The notes: generated by a model from the letters alone, not told the origin. A stretch of DNA of 64,000 nucleotides from Luteolibacter luteus (GCF_012913485.1 NZ_CP051774.1:6262001-6326000), one strand, 5' to 3'. Shown: positions 47,801 through 56,290, counted from the stretch's first letter. Translations and numbers: made by a program.

Positions 47801-48395
47801 AGGAGGAATCGAATTGAACGGACTAAGCGGTTATGTCGATATTAGCGATGATTGGCCAGCCGGCAAGTGGCATTGGATCCAAACGGGTAGGGTCGACGTC
47901 TGGGGTCAGAATTCTCAGGGAATACGGTTCAAGGGCAGTTTGAATGGAGTCCATGGATTGGATACCGTCTATCCGTTCTTCCCGAGTTGGCCTAGAATCT
48001 ACACACCTCAAAATGAGGCGGGTATTCCGGACCTGAGTGGACCGACACCAACCAACACCACAGGACCATGGAGTAGGACAGCCCTTGCGTGGGACACCCC
48101 GTCACATAATATATCCGGCTTCGTGAGTACAACTAGACGCGATTCTTTCGAGCTTTACCAGATGTTCCTTGCGCCTGGTACAGAATCGAAATGGGTCCCG
48201 CTAAGCCGTCTCGACTGGTCTTGGCAAGTGAAAGCGGCCACTTCACTTCCACCAAACACAAATTGGACGATCGATCGGGTCTATTCCACATCCAACGTAG
48301 CCGAGCCGTATGCTACCAACATCCATCCAGAATGGAATAGACGCATTCATGATATCCGATACGTCCCTGACTTCGACGTCATTCTGCCGGAATAA
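44883..48395 (+). CDS. Large secreted thrombospondin type 3 repeat protein
   Basis: 1170 residues from the ATG at 44883. A GTG at 44814, overlapping the previous stop, is an alternative start. A signal-peptide-like segment (STVSLLISSMSVQA) leads into a region with AGQGKWMAQSALTALSAK and VTIGQLKAVF repeats, typical of large verrucomicrobial secreted proteins. Residues of about 210-680 carry many Asp-rich repeats (DTDGDSLPDGWEVEHGLDP and variants) of the thrombospondin type 3 kind, which bind calcium. The C-terminal ~480 residues have no recognised family. Base composition is lower in GC in the last 700 bases. It probably forms a pair with the propeller gene. Confidence 0.75.
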   Translation: MYGRKSPLRSWLTRVSTVSLLISSMSVQAVPPAWWSAGSPPVLSGSPAENKGMASAGQGKWMAQSALTALSAKVGAGHPAVTAITAELYKASATAEEGVFYPVRPATPDAAWLEAQKAPLTIGALKALAAPFYRHIGKLNEEWIVDQFVANGLLTENVHYFRDNENLPKVYYPWNPANNQNPETNSASVTIGQLKAVFSLYFETLVLTDDLDGDGLGQADEVLHGTNPELADTDGDSLPDGWEVEHGLDPLGTTNTYGDPDGEGVKNVYEFVLGFDPNVANTAGTSDATKDRDGDGMTDAWEAFWGLLQWDEEAGYSVITKRIDWDVADSTADYDGDGLTNFQEFTILSSPVTKDTDEDGMPDAWELANNLQVNSSDWSSDPDNDDISNLDEYLLGLNPRNANTGGTSDKTKDRDGDGILDRVEVSYVRVTIDENNDKIFERTLDWEVADATADYDGDGLSNEDEFVEGTHPLLNDSDYDNMPDGWEIDNGFDPMQEANQNIDTDNDGVKNIHEFVLGLDPRDATTTPGVPDDTRDGDSDGMPDAWEASFGRFVADPDTNHRNFQKTLDWTIDDSEEDFDEDEFENLEEFLEGTNPTFFDSDGDQMPDGWEARHGLDPDSSVGSEGPNADPDNDGLDNFEEWCHGTDPHRANSDGNGNDNTNDGEEVEQGSDPNDSGDNGQAPPDLISVPITIGDPSGSFSEKWCLNVRGLDQDSRTFSVASREFGDVTTENILLRKGNRYEISIIHQGTSPAWLATPGAQPDYDWEATIDGKPEESAYPYQTGSGNLFTVADHWIVDNRLGVFTKYGDTGNENKIQGHHATLIPGIRRDEDVSDDNWQFLTGQLRKALPGQKMNLRVDVAHVSGLGQPTDCTWEISQGNPFKNYEANQNRATLTKLTGEDLKGRSVHFHFAGSGALPVKAKFKILGNPMELEEVIQVEKPVAPIDVRVGEIDFYTGDISGLRVGLYSTGDLVGGIELNGLSGYVDISDDWPAGKWHWIQTGRVDVWGQNSQGIRFKGSLNGVHGLDTVYPFFPSWPRIYTPQNEAGIPDLSGPTPTNTTGPWSRTALAWDTPSHNISGFVSTTRRDSFELYQMFLAPGTESKWVPLSRLDWSWQVKAATSLPPNTNWTIDRVYSTSNVAEPYATNIHPEWNRRIHDIRYVPDFDVILPE

Positions 48396-48419
48396 GCGGC
48401 GGGAAACAAGATAGCTCAC

Positions 48420-48453
48420 AGCCGCGCGGATCGAGAGGGTCCGCGCGGCTTTT
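48420..48453 (+). terminator. Intrinsic terminator after the repeat-protein gene
   Basis: AGCCGCGCGGA and TCCGCGCGGCT form a perfect 11-bp stem around nine bases, followed by TTT and a T-rich tail. It starts 24 bases after the stop codon. The next ~250 bases to plsY hold no other gene; an AT-rich stretch near 48630 probably carries the plsY promoter. Confidence 0.9.
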
Positions 48454-48707
48454 CCTTTTCGAGCGGGGACGTCTCCTGACCGGCCGAAGCTGGCTGGGAT
48501 ACTGCTGATTCCCCCTCCAGCTTCCCGCCGTTTGGCAATCAATCGATAGCCAGCGCAGCCGACCAAGAGGTGAGGCCGGCGCGGGGTCCCCCGCCCTCCT
48601 CTCTCTATGCCCCCGTGAACTGTCGTTTAAAATTAGAATCCGATGAGTGCTAATTTCCATTCCCGGGGGGTGACATCGTGCGCCGATTCCTCTACTCAAG
48701 CCCGCAC

Positions 48708-49418
48708 ATGCAGCTTTGGCTCTGTCCGCTTCTCGCTTTCCTGCTCGGTTCGATCCCTTTCGGTCTCTTCATCGCCCGGATGAAGGGGATCGACATCCGC
48801 CAGCATGGCTCCGGTAACATCGGGGCCACGAATGTGCTCCGGGTGGTCGGAAAGAAACACGGGATCACCTGCCTGATTCTGGATGCCCTGAAGGGCTTTA
48901 TCCCGACCTTGCTGGCAATCACGCTGATCCGCTTCGAGGGACAAAACACGGCCTTCACCTTCCACGGGCTTCTGGATCAGGGCTATGTCTTCCCGCTGGC
49001 AGACCAGTGGAAGGCGCAGACGCTCCATGTGGTGGCCGGGCTTTGCTCGATCCTGGGGCACAATTATTCGCCGTGGGTCGGCTTCAAGGGCGGCAAGGGC
49101 ATCGCCACTTCCGCCGGGGTGCTCATCGCGCTGGCGCCGCTGGTGGTGCCGGTGCTGATCGTGGCCTGGCTGCTGATTTTCCTGATCAGCCGCTATGTCT
49201 CGGTGGCTTCCATCGGAGCGGCGGCGCTGCTGCCCTTCGTGGTGATCTACGGTTCCTGGCGCCATGGCAAGCTGGCCAGCGGCGAGTGGAACAAGCCGCT
49301 CTTCATCTTCTCGGTGGTGATCGCGGTCCTTGCGATCTGGAAACACCGGACGAATATCAAGCGCCTGATGGAAGGGACCGAATCCCGCTTCGAGCGGAAG
49401 AAGAAAGCCGTTTCCTGA
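48708..49418 (+). CDS. plsY: Glycerol-3-phosphate acyltransferase PlsY
   Basis: 236 residues from the ATG at 48708; a GTG at 48678 would add ten residues. PlsY transfers an acyl group from acyl phosphate to glycerol 3-phosphate at the inner membrane. The signature IRQHGSGNIGATNVLRVVGKK, CSILGHNYSPWVGFKGGKGIATSAG and the C-terminal HRTNIKRLMEGTESRF are all visible, with about five membrane segments. It is followed 38 bases later by gpsA, which makes its substrate, so the two are probably one operon. Confidence 0.96.
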   Translation: MQLWLCPLLAFLLGSIPFGLFIARMKGIDIRQHGSGNIGATNVLRVVGKKHGITCLILDALKGFIPTLLAITLIRFEGQNTAFTFHGLLDQGYVFPLADQWKAQTLHVVAGLCSILGHNYSPWVGFKGGKGIATSAGVLIALAPLVVPVLIVAWLLIFLISRYVSVASIGAAALLPFVVIYGSWRHGKLASGEWNKPLFIFSVVIAVLAIWKHRTNIKRLMEGTESRFERKKKAVS

Positions 49419-49456
49419 GTTCCATCCCGCATCCCTTTTTTCCTGCTGCCGGACAC

Positions 49457-50467
49457 ATGCCCGACATCCCCTTTTCCTCCGCCGCCATCCTCGGAACCGG
49501 ATCCTTCGGCACCGCGCTTGCCCGGCTGCTTTCGCAGAAGCTGGAGCGCGTCGAGATGATCGGGCGCGATGAAGCGGTGGCGGAGAGCATCAATGAAACG
49601 CGGCACAACTCACGCTACCTCGCGGGGATCGAGCTGCCGCCGAACATCCATGCCAGCACCGCTCTGTCGAATGCCGCGGCGCATCCGCTGGTGCTCTTCT
49701 GCGTGCCCACCGCCGCCACGCGTGAAAGCGCGGCCGCGCTGGCGCAGTCCGGCCTGCCGACCGATGCGGTGATCCTTTCCTGCGCGAAGGGCATCGAGCG
49801 GAATACCGGCGAGCGGATGAGCGAGATCCTGGTGGAGCAGCTGCCGGAGAATCCGGTGGCCGTGCTTTCCGGGCCGAACCACGCGGAGGAAATCGCGGCC
49901 TGCCTGGCGACCTGCGCCGTGATCGGCACGCGGGACGAGGTGCTGGCGCGCCGCCTCCAGGAGCTTTTCACCACGCCGCACTTCCGCAGCTATACCAGCG
50001 ATGACCTCGCGGGGATCGAGCTCGGTGGTGCGATCAAGAACGTGTATGCGATCGCAGCCGGCATCGCCGCGGGCCTCGGCCTCGGTGACAATGCCATCGC
50101 CGCACTGGTGACCCGCGCGCTGGCGGAGATGACGCGCCTGGGCACCTGCCTGGGTGGCCGGGTGGAAACTTTCGCCGGGCTCTCCGGTGTGGGCGATCTC
50201 ATCGCCACCTGCTTTTCCAAGCACTCGCGGAATCACCGCGTGGGCCTGGCGCTCGGTGCGGGGAAGACCTTGGAAGAAGCGACCTCCTCCCTGGGCATGG
50301 TCGCGGAGGGCGTGCCGAATACCCTCTCCATCCACGAGACCGCGCAGCGGGTCGGCGTGCGGACGCCGATCATCGATGCGGTCCACGCGATTCTCTACCG
50401 TGGCATGCCTGCGGCCCGAGCCCTGCACGAGTTGCTGAACCGAGACCCCCGACCGGAGAACGACTGA
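49457..50467 (+). CDS. gpsA: Glycerol-3-phosphate dehydrogenase
   Basis: 336 residues from the ATG at 49457; codons upstream overlap plsY. The NAD(P) fold begins AAILGTGSFGTALA (GxGxxG). LSGPNHAEEIA, IELGGAIKNVYAIAAGIAAGLGLGDNAIAAL (catalytic lysine in IKN), TFAGLSGVGDLIATCFSKHSRNHRVG and VAEGVPNT are typical of GpsA. It reduces dihydroxyacetone phosphate to glycerol 3-phosphate for phospholipid synthesis. It sits between plsY and dedA. Confidence 0.96.
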   Translation: MPDIPFSSAAILGTGSFGTALARLLSQKLERVEMIGRDEAVAESINETRHNSRYLAGIELPPNIHASTALSNAAAHPLVLFCVPTAATRESAAALAQSGLPTDAVILSCAKGIERNTGERMSEILVEQLPENPVAVLSGPNHAEEIAACLATCAVIGTRDEVLARRLQELFTTPHFRSYTSDDLAGIELGGAIKNVYAIAAGIAAGLGLGDNAIAALVTRALAEMTRLGTCLGGRVETFAGLSGVGDLIATCFSKHSRNHRVGLALGAGKTLEEATSSLGMVAEGVPNTLSIHETAQRVGVRTPIIDAVHAILYRGMPAARALHELLNRDPRPEND

Positions 50468-50473
50468 CGAGCC

Positions 50474-51142
50474 ATGAAGGAAGCGATCGATTTCATCCTG
50501 CACATCCAGGAGCACCTGATGGAATTCACCAAGGCCCACGGGCCGCTGGTGTACGGGCTGCTTTTCCTGATCATCTTCTGCGAGACGGGCCTGGTGGTGA
50601 CTCCTTTCCTGCCGGGGGACTCCCTGCTTTTCGCCGTCGGTGCCATCGCCGCCACGCCGGGTTCCGGGCTGAATATCTGGATCGCCGGTGGCATCATGCT
50701 CGTGGCCGCGATCCTCGGGGATACGGTGAACTACTGGATCGGCCGTAAGTTCGGTGCCTGGACGATGCGGACCTTCCCGAAGATCGTGAAGCCTTCGCAC
50801 ATCGCGAAGACGAACGAGTTCTTCGTCCGCTATGGCGGGAAAACGATCATCCTTGCCCGCTTCGTGCCGATCGTGCGGACCTTCGCGCCTTTCGTCGCCG
50901 GTTCCGGGGAGATGGATTACCGCCGCTTCATGCACTTCAACGTGGTGGGTGCGATCCTCTGGGTGGTGCTGATTCTTCCCGCCGGCTGGTTCTTCGGGAC
51001 CATCCCGATCGTGCAGAAGAACTTCGAGCTCGTGGTGCTGGGCATCATCGGCTTCTCGCTGCTGCCGGTGGTCTGGGAATTCGTGCGCGCCAAGCTGAAG
51101 TCCCGCCAGGAGGCCGCTCACGCCGCCGGCGAGGCGGAGTGA
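50474..51142 (+). CDS. DedA family membrane protein
   Basis: 222 residues starting 7 bases after gpsA. DedA/SNARE-associated pattern: LLFLIIFCETGLVVTPFLPGDSLLFAVGAIA, LGDTVNYWIGRKFG, GGKTIILARFVPIVRTFAPFVAGSGEM and a C-terminal membrane segment. These proteins have been implicated in undecaprenyl phosphate or phospholipid flipping. The position after plsY-gpsA supports a role in envelope lipid handling. A repeat-rich gap of about 1.3 kb follows. Confidence 0.93.
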   Translation: MKEAIDFILHIQEHLMEFTKAHGPLVYGLLFLIIFCETGLVVTPFLPGDSLLFAVGAIAATPGSGLNIWIAGGIMLVAAILGDTVNYWIGRKFGAWTMRTFPKIVKPSHIAKTNEFFVRYGGKTIILARFVPIVRTFAPFVAGSGEMDYRRFMHFNVVGAILWVVLILPAGWFFGTIPIVQKNFELVVLGIIGFSLLPVVWEFVRAKLKSRQEAAHAAGEAE

Positions 51143-51207
51143 GGATGTGTCGGTGGAAGAGATGAGGAGCATCTGTGGATGGCTCTTTATGTTGATCGTG
51201 GCCTTTG

Positions 51208-51258
51208 TTTTTCACCGCGAAATCCGCGAAAGGACGCGAAATTTGAAAGGCAAGGGAG
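51208..51258. repeat. Short intergenic repeat, family E copy 1
   Basis: Stretch with TTCACCGCGAAATCCGCGAA followed by GGACGCGAAATTTGAAAGGC; a closely similar stretch lies at 55613-55662. Both lie shortly after a coding region and before the larger palindromic repeats. Confidence 0.5.
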
Positions 51259-51322
51259 AGGGAGACAGGGTTGGTGTGAAGGCTTTGGGGAGCGGTTGAA
51301 GAGGTCCCATGGTCATCTCCTG

Positions 51323-51408
51323 CGCTCCGCAGGAGCGGTCGGGATAAAATGTAGCGGCGCTCTACGAGCGTCGGTGACTGGCGGCATCGGCCGCATCGGG
51401 GGATCGTC
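51323..51408 (-). repeat. Intergenic repeat, family B (minus orientation)
   Basis: Hairpin elements in order: GCTCCGCAGGAGC, ATGTAGCGGCGCTCTACGAGC with its small stem, and GCGGCATCGGCCGC followed by ATCGGGGGAT. It is the reverse complement of the B units in the tandem array at 52003 and forms the left flank of the A element at 51703. Confidence 0.75.
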
Positions 51409-51480
51409 GATTCGTCATTCGAAGGTAGGGACAAGCGAGCTGTTGGAGGCTTCGCTTTCGCGGGGATGGGTGAAATTGCC

Positions 51481-51584
51481 ATCCTCCGTGTGCCCCTTCA
51501 GGGCACGAATGGATATCCGGCCATCCCCGGGGCTGTGCGCTTCGCGCTTACCCCGGGCTATCGACGTTTGCCCCTTTGGGGCAT
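51481..51584. repeat. Triple-hairpin intergenic repeat, family C copy 2
   Basis: Same three-hairpin order and orientation as at 8265-8369: TGCCCCTTCAGGGCA, CCCCGGGGCTGTGCGCTTCG with its partner half, and TGCCCCTTTGGGGCA. Stems match while spacers differ. Confidence 0.65.
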
Positions 51585-51702
51585 GAGAAAGTGGGCGGAT
51601 ACGGGGGGTGGGAAAAAGGTAGGGAGAAGCGCCCTCGCTTGTCCGCGGATGGGTCCCTTGGAGCCGGGCCGCAGCTAACAGGTTCACGCTGGTCCGGTCT
51701 GA

Positions 51703-51948
51703 TTGCCCGGAGGGCATGCAGCCAATAGCCGGTGGTCGAGCGTAGCGAAAACCACCGGTAGGTCCACGCATGAAATTGAACCCCGGATGGGGTTCCAGCG
51801 ATGCGCCCCGATGCCCGGATGAAGGTGGATCTTGAGGTGACTTCCCGCGCGCCGGAACCCCTGCCGGGGTTCGATATCGCTTCCGATCCTACCGGTGGTT
51901 TTCGCTACGCTCGACCACCGGCTATTGGCTGTGGCCCCTCCGGGGCAT
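51703..51948. repeat. Full A element (composite palindrome)
   Basis: Starts TTGCCCGGAGGGC, then CAATAGCCGGTGGTCGAGCG and AAACCACCGGT; the end mirrors it with ACCGGTGGTTTTCGCTACGC, GACCACCGGCTATTGGC and GCCCCTCCGGGGC. Between the inverted ends lie two further hairpins, GAACCCCGGATGGGGTTC and GGAACCCCTGCCGGGGTTCG. Short in-frame ORFs inside it are not genes. Confidence 0.8.
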
Positions 51949-52002
51949 GGGAATGGGCGACGTAGGAATGTGGGGACCGCTCGCGGACCTTTGAATGACG
52001 GA

Positions 52003-52375
52003 TTGATGATCGATCGATGCGGCCCGTGCCGCGATCTTCCGACGCTCATAGAGCGACGCTACATTTTCCCTGACCGCTTCGCGGCAACACCCCGCATCGA
52101 TGATCCCCCGATGCGGCCCATGCCGCGATCTTCCGACGGTCATAGACCGACGCTACATTTTTCCCTGACCGCTTTGCGGCAACACCCCGCATCGATGATC
52201 CCCCGATGCGGCCCGTGCCGCGATCTTCCGACGCTCATAGAGCACCGCTACATTTTTCCCTGACCGCTTTGCGGCAACACCCCGCATCGATGATCCCCCG
52301 ATGCGGCTGATGCCGCGAGTTTGCGACGCTCATAGAGCGACGCTACATTTTTCCCTGACCGCTCCTGCGGAGCCT
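52003..52375 (+). repeat. Four-copy 95-bp tandem array of B elements
   Basis: The TGACCGCT motif recurs at 52071, 52166, 52261 and 52356, exactly 95 bases apart. Each unit has three small hairpins: GCGGC-N4-GCCGC, a GCTC-ATA-GAGC type stem, and CCGC-TTC-GCGG or the longer GCTCC-TGC-GGAGC. Copy 2 has GGTC-ATA-GACC in place of GCTC-ATA-GAGC, a compensatory double change. Together with the repeats above it fills most of the 1.35-kb gap after dedA; the remaining pieces show no gene. Confidence 0.85.
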
Positions 52376-52518
52376 CGACAGAGGATCTTCCCTGACCCTT
52401 TTCCCGGCTTTTCTGTCCCCATAAAAGGGGCCGAACCCTTTTCCCGGATGAAATCGGGCGGACCGATCCTCCCAGACTCTCCGGGGATCGGATCATGACA
52501 AACCCGGGACCGCTTCCG

Positions 52519-53769
52519 ATGAAAGCCTCCTCCTCTTTCCGCCGCATCTTCGCGATGCGCAGTTCCGTCCTTTCCCTGCTCCTCCTCGCCGCCCTCCATC
52601 CGGCTCCGCTGCAGGCGCGCGATTACGAATTCGATGGCTCGATGTCGGAGGAGACGCTGCGCAGCTACCTCTCCCGCTCGATGACGCTGATGTATCTGCT
52701 CACCGGCGGCGGGGATTTCGACGACAACCTGCGGATGTTAAAAAGCACCGGGGTGAAATTCGCCGGCCGTGCGGTCCACAATTGGGGCCGCGAACAGGGC
52801 GGCGAGCCCGCGCTGCCGAAGCGGCTGGAGGAGGCAAAGGCGAAGGCCGCGAAGATCCACGCCCAGGATCCGGATCTGATTCTCCAGGCCTGCATTTTCG
52901 AGATCGTCTCAAAGGACATCGATCAACTGGCGGTGCCTGCCTGGGCCTTTGAGGCGCTGGGCATGCCGGTGGAAGAGCGGAACTTCCGCTTCGATGAGAT
53001 CCGCTATGCCAATGGCCGCTTCCTCGACCAATGGGGCAAGGGCACCTGCGTCCCGGATGTCAGCCGCCCGGAAACGAAGCTGTGGTTCCACTACCTCGCC
53101 GCTTCCTACATCGATATCGGCTGCGAGGCGATCCACTTCGGCCAGGCGGAGCTGATGAATGGGAATGATCCCGATCTGGTGCATTGGTCGGAGGTGGTCG
53201 AGCGCGCCCGCGCCCATGCGAAGAAGAAGGCACGCCGCCATTTCCTGGTCTGCGATGCCCACGTGCCGCATGGCGGTCTGGTGAAGGACGGGAAGCTGCT
53301 TTACGATTTCCACTCCTTCCCGCTCCGCATCGAGGAGATCCCGGAGAAGCCCCGCGAGGCCCAACTGAGGATCGGCTATAAGGATGCGCTCTACGGCCGC
53401 AGCAAGGGCGGCATCACCCCCAGCGGATGGACCTGCGAGCACCTGCCCTACCTGGTCGAGTTCGACAACTATGGTCGTAGTAATAAACCCGGCGAAGCGG
53501 GCCAAGGCGTCCACTGGGTCTGGGGATGGGATGAGATCACCTGGTTTTCCCAGCAGCCGGAAAGCGCTCGGAACGAGTGGCTGGGATACGCGTGGGACTG
53601 GGTGAGGAAGAATGATCCCGCGGGCTACGTGCAGATGCCCGGGATGCGCTGCCTCGCCGGGGCAACGGACAAGCGCCGGTGGTATTCCATCAACCGCCCT
53701 TCCCCGGCCACCCCGGAGGGCTCGAACCAGGAAGACAAGATCCGGGATATTTGGAAGGCGGACGAGTGA
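52519..53769 (+). CDS. Secreted protein, possible glycoside-hydrolase-like fold
   Basis: 416 residues from the ATG at 52519, starting a signal peptide (SFRRIFAMRSSVLSLLLLAALHPAPLQA); starts at 52495 and 52555 are possible. The body (LRMLKSTGVKFAGRAVHNWG, LWFHYLAASYIDIGCEAIHFGQAELMNG, LVCDAHVPHGG, GYVQMPGMRCLAG) has the spacing of a TIM-barrel protein, with Asp/Glu at possible strand ends, but no family was recognised and a catalytic pair cannot be named. The next gene, malQ, is on the same strand, which may mean a shared role in glucan use; that is inference. Confidence 0.65.
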   Translation: MKASSSFRRIFAMRSSVLSLLLLAALHPAPLQARDYEFDGSMSEETLRSYLSRSMTLMYLLTGGGDFDDNLRMLKSTGVKFAGRAVHNWGREQGGEPALPKRLEEAKAKAAKIHAQDPDLILQACIFEIVSKDIDQLAVPAWAFEALGMPVEERNFRFDEIRYANGRFLDQWGKGTCVPDVSRPETKLWFHYLAASYIDIGCEAIHFGQAELMNGNDPDLVHWSEVVERARAHAKKKARRHFLVCDAHVPHGGLVKDGKLLYDFHSFPLRIEEIPEKPREAQLRIGYKDALYGRSKGGITPSGWTCEHLPYLVEFDNYGRSNKPGEAGQGVHWVWGWDEITWFSQQPESARNEWLGYAWDWVRKNDPAGYVQMPGMRCLAGATDKRRWYSINRPSPATPEGSNQEDKIRDIWKADE

Positions 53770-53910
53770 GGGGGGCGGAAGGTGGTGTGGTGCTTTTGGG
53801 ACGGCAACGCCGTTCTCAGAAGCCGCTTCCCGCTTCCCGAGAATTCGGCACTCGCCCTGCTCTGGTGCTTCGTGCTGGATCGTCCAGCGCCCCACCTTCA
53901 CCATCCTCCC

Positions 53911-55584
53911 ATGGCAGAGCGTCTCGCAGGTCTCCTCCTTCCCGCCTTTTCCCCGCGCCGCGAGGGGGATCTCGGCATCGGCGATACCCGCGCGATGCGA
54001 ATCTGGATCGATCACTGCGCGGCGAACGGCATCGGCTTCCTCCAGCTGCTGCCGCTGAATGAAACCGGCGGCGATGACAGCCCGTACAATGCCATTTCCT
54101 CGGTGGCGCTCGAGCCGCTTTACCTGAGCTTTTCGCCGCAGGATATCCCGGGCTTGGAAGAGAGCGATCTGCCCAATGCCCGCATCGAGCTCGACGAAGC
54201 GCTGGTCGCCACGAAGGTGGACTACGCCGCGGTCCGCAAGGTGAAGCGGGCGCTGCTGGAGAAGGCATGGAAGCGCTTCCAGGCCGGCAAGGGCGATGTG
54301 GCGTTCTACCGCTTCCGCCGCCAGGAGTCGGCGTGGCTGGAGAACTACTGCGTTTATCGTTGGTTGATGGATGAGGCCGGCGGCAGCGAAGCATGGGACT
54401 ACTGGCCGGAGGAACGCCGCAGCGTGGAGGGGGCGCTGGCCCACCTGGAAAAACGCCACCGCGAGGACAAGGCGGGCGTGCTCGATCGCCTGGAGTTCTA
54501 CGCGTGGATCCAGTGGCTCTGCTTCCGCCAATGGCAGGCCGTGCGCGATCATGCCGACAACAAGGGCGTGAAGCTCATGGGAGACATCCCCATCGGCGTG
54601 AGCCGCTACTCCGCGGATGTCTTCTTCGGCCGGGAGGATTTCGATCTCGCCTGGTGCGGTGGTGCGCCGCCGGAAACGGTCTTCAAGCATGATCTCTTCA
54701 TCCAGAAGTGGGGGCAAAACTGGGGAATCCCGCTTTACCGCTGGGACCGCATGCAGGAGCAGGGCTTCCCATGGTGGCGCCAGCGCATCGCGAAGCTCAC
54801 CGGGATTTTCCACATCTTCCGGATCGATCACGTCCTGGGCTTCTACCGCATCTACTCCTTTCCCTGGCAGCCGCAGCGGAATGCGGAGTTCCTGCCTCTT
54901 ACCGAGAAGCAGGCGGCAAAGCTCACCGGCGGGCTTCTTCCCGGGTGGGCACCGCGACCGGACGACACGCCGGAGAACAAGGCGCTGAACCGTGCCGATG
55001 GCGATGTGCGCCTGCGCATGGCGATCGCTGCCGCAGGGAGCTCCGCGGTGGTCGGCGAGGATCTGGGCAGCGTGCCGGACTACGTGCGCCCGCACCTGGC
55101 CTCGCTGGATGTCGCCGGCTTCCGCATTCCGCAGTGGGACTTCGATGACGAGGGCCACGTGATCCCGCCGGAGGAATTCCCGGAGTGTTCCTTCGCCACC
55201 TACTCGACGCACGATCACGATTCGCTCCCGGCGCTGTGGTCGAATTTCCACCGCATCATCGCCGATACCGATCCCGAGGCGGATGTGGATGAGCAGGAGC
55301 AAGCCGCGGAGTATCTCCGGCTGATGGCGGAATTCGCCGGCATCAAGGAGAGCCTGCCCTATGGACCGGAGGTGAAGGCGGCTCTGTTAGAAGCGCTGCT
55401 TTCCTCGCGCTCGCGCTATGCCGCCTTCATGATCACGGATCTCTGCGATCTCACGGACCGGCTGAATTCACCCGGCACCGTGGGTCCTCACAACTGGAGC
55501 TTCCGCCTGCCGGAGGAAATGGAAGCCGTGGCGCTGAGGGAACTGAAGAAGCTCCGGCCCTTGCTGGCGAAGTGCGGGAGGTAG
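53911..55584 (+). CDS. malQ: 4-alpha-glucanotransferase
   Basis: 557 residues from the ATG at 53911; upstream codons to 53782 look noncoding. It is a GH77 enzyme that transfers alpha-1,4-glucan chains. Visible family motifs include FLQLLPLNETGGDDSPYNAISSVALEPLYLS, LMGDIPIGVSRYSADVF, GAPPETVFKHDLFIQKWGQNWGIPLY, FRIDHVLGFYRIYS, VVGEDLGSVPDYV and TYSTHDHDSLPALW. No starch-binding extension is present. It probably acts in maltodextrin or glycogen metabolism in the cytoplasm. Confidence 0.95.
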   Translation: MAERLAGLLLPAFSPRREGDLGIGDTRAMRIWIDHCAANGIGFLQLLPLNETGGDDSPYNAISSVALEPLYLSFSPQDIPGLEESDLPNARIELDEALVATKVDYAAVRKVKRALLEKAWKRFQAGKGDVAFYRFRRQESAWLENYCVYRWLMDEAGGSEAWDYWPEERRSVEGALAHLEKRHREDKAGVLDRLEFYAWIQWLCFRQWQAVRDHADNKGVKLMGDIPIGVSRYSADVFFGREDFDLAWCGGAPPETVFKHDLFIQKWGQNWGIPLYRWDRMQEQGFPWWRQRIAKLTGIFHIFRIDHVLGFYRIYSFPWQPQRNAEFLPLTEKQAAKLTGGLLPGWAPRPDDTPENKALNRADGDVRLRMAIAAAGSSAVVGEDLGSVPDYVRPHLASLDVAGFRIPQWDFDDEGHVIPPEEFPECSFATYSTHDHDSLPALWSNFHRIIADTDPEADVDEQEQAAEYLRLMAEFAGIKESLPYGPEVKAALLEALLSSRSRYAAFMITDLCDLTDRLNSPGTVGPHNWSFRLPEEMEAVALRELKKLRPLLAKCGR

Positions 55585-55612
55585 TGATTGGGGGGGCAAG
55601 GGTGCATTTGGA

Positions 55613-55662
55613 TTTCACCGCGAAAGGGCGCGAAAGAGCGCGAAATTTGAAAGGCAGGAATG
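55613..55662. repeat. Short intergenic repeat, family E copy 2
   Basis: TTTCACCGCGAAAGGGCGCG followed by AAAGAGCGCGAAATTTGAAAG, close to the stretch at 51208-51258. It lies just after the malQ stop. Confidence 0.5.
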
Positions 55663-55695
55663 CCGAGGCGGGGGCTGGAAGAGTGGTCTAACAGA

Positions 55696-56270
55696 AATGT
55701 AGCGGTGCTTTATGAGCGTCGGGGTTGGTGGCATGGGCTGCATCGGGGGATTGTCGATTTTCTAACAAGTTCGACTGTGGAGGGATCTCATTGCCCGGAG
55801 GGCAAATAGCCAATAGCCGGTGGTCGAGCGTAGCGAGAACCACCGGTAGGTCCACGCAGGGAATGGAACCGCGGATGGGGTTCCAGCGATGCGCCCCGAT
55901 GCCCGGATGGAATTCGTGGAATCCGTGATGCCGAAGGAGTTCCCTGGTAAGTGCGGATCGGGGATATCGAGGTGACTTCCCGCGCGCCGGAACCCCTGCC
56001 GGGGTTCGATGTCACTTCCGATCCAACCGGTGGTTTTCGCTGCGCTCGACCACCGGCTATTGGCTGCATGCCCTCCGGGCAATCAGGCCGGATCGGCTGG
56101 GACTTGTTAGCTGCGGCCCAGCTACAAGGGACCATTCGCGGACAAGCGGGGGCGCTTGTCCCTGCCTTTGAATGGCGGATTGATGATCCCCCCGATGCGG
56201 CTCGTGCCGCGAGTTTGCGACGGTCATAGACCGACGCTACATTTTCTCTCGGACCCGCTCCGGAGGAGCG
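55696..56270. repeat. Nested palindrome B(-) / A / B(+) between convergent genes
   Basis: A minus-orientation B element (55696-55760), then TCTAACAAG and a full A element (55791-56082), then CTTGTTAG-like sequence and a plus-orientation B element (56181-56270). The whole stretch is a large imperfect palindrome, and it occupies the gap between malQ and the convergent methyltransferase gene. No coding sequence is seen in it. Confidence 0.82.
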
Positions 56271-56290
56271 TGATGGGTGGCATTCCCCGT

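Noticed and set aside
52003-52375. CRISPR array in the 95-bp repeats
   Set aside because: Units are contiguous near-identical repeats with no unique spacers, and no cas genes are nearby.
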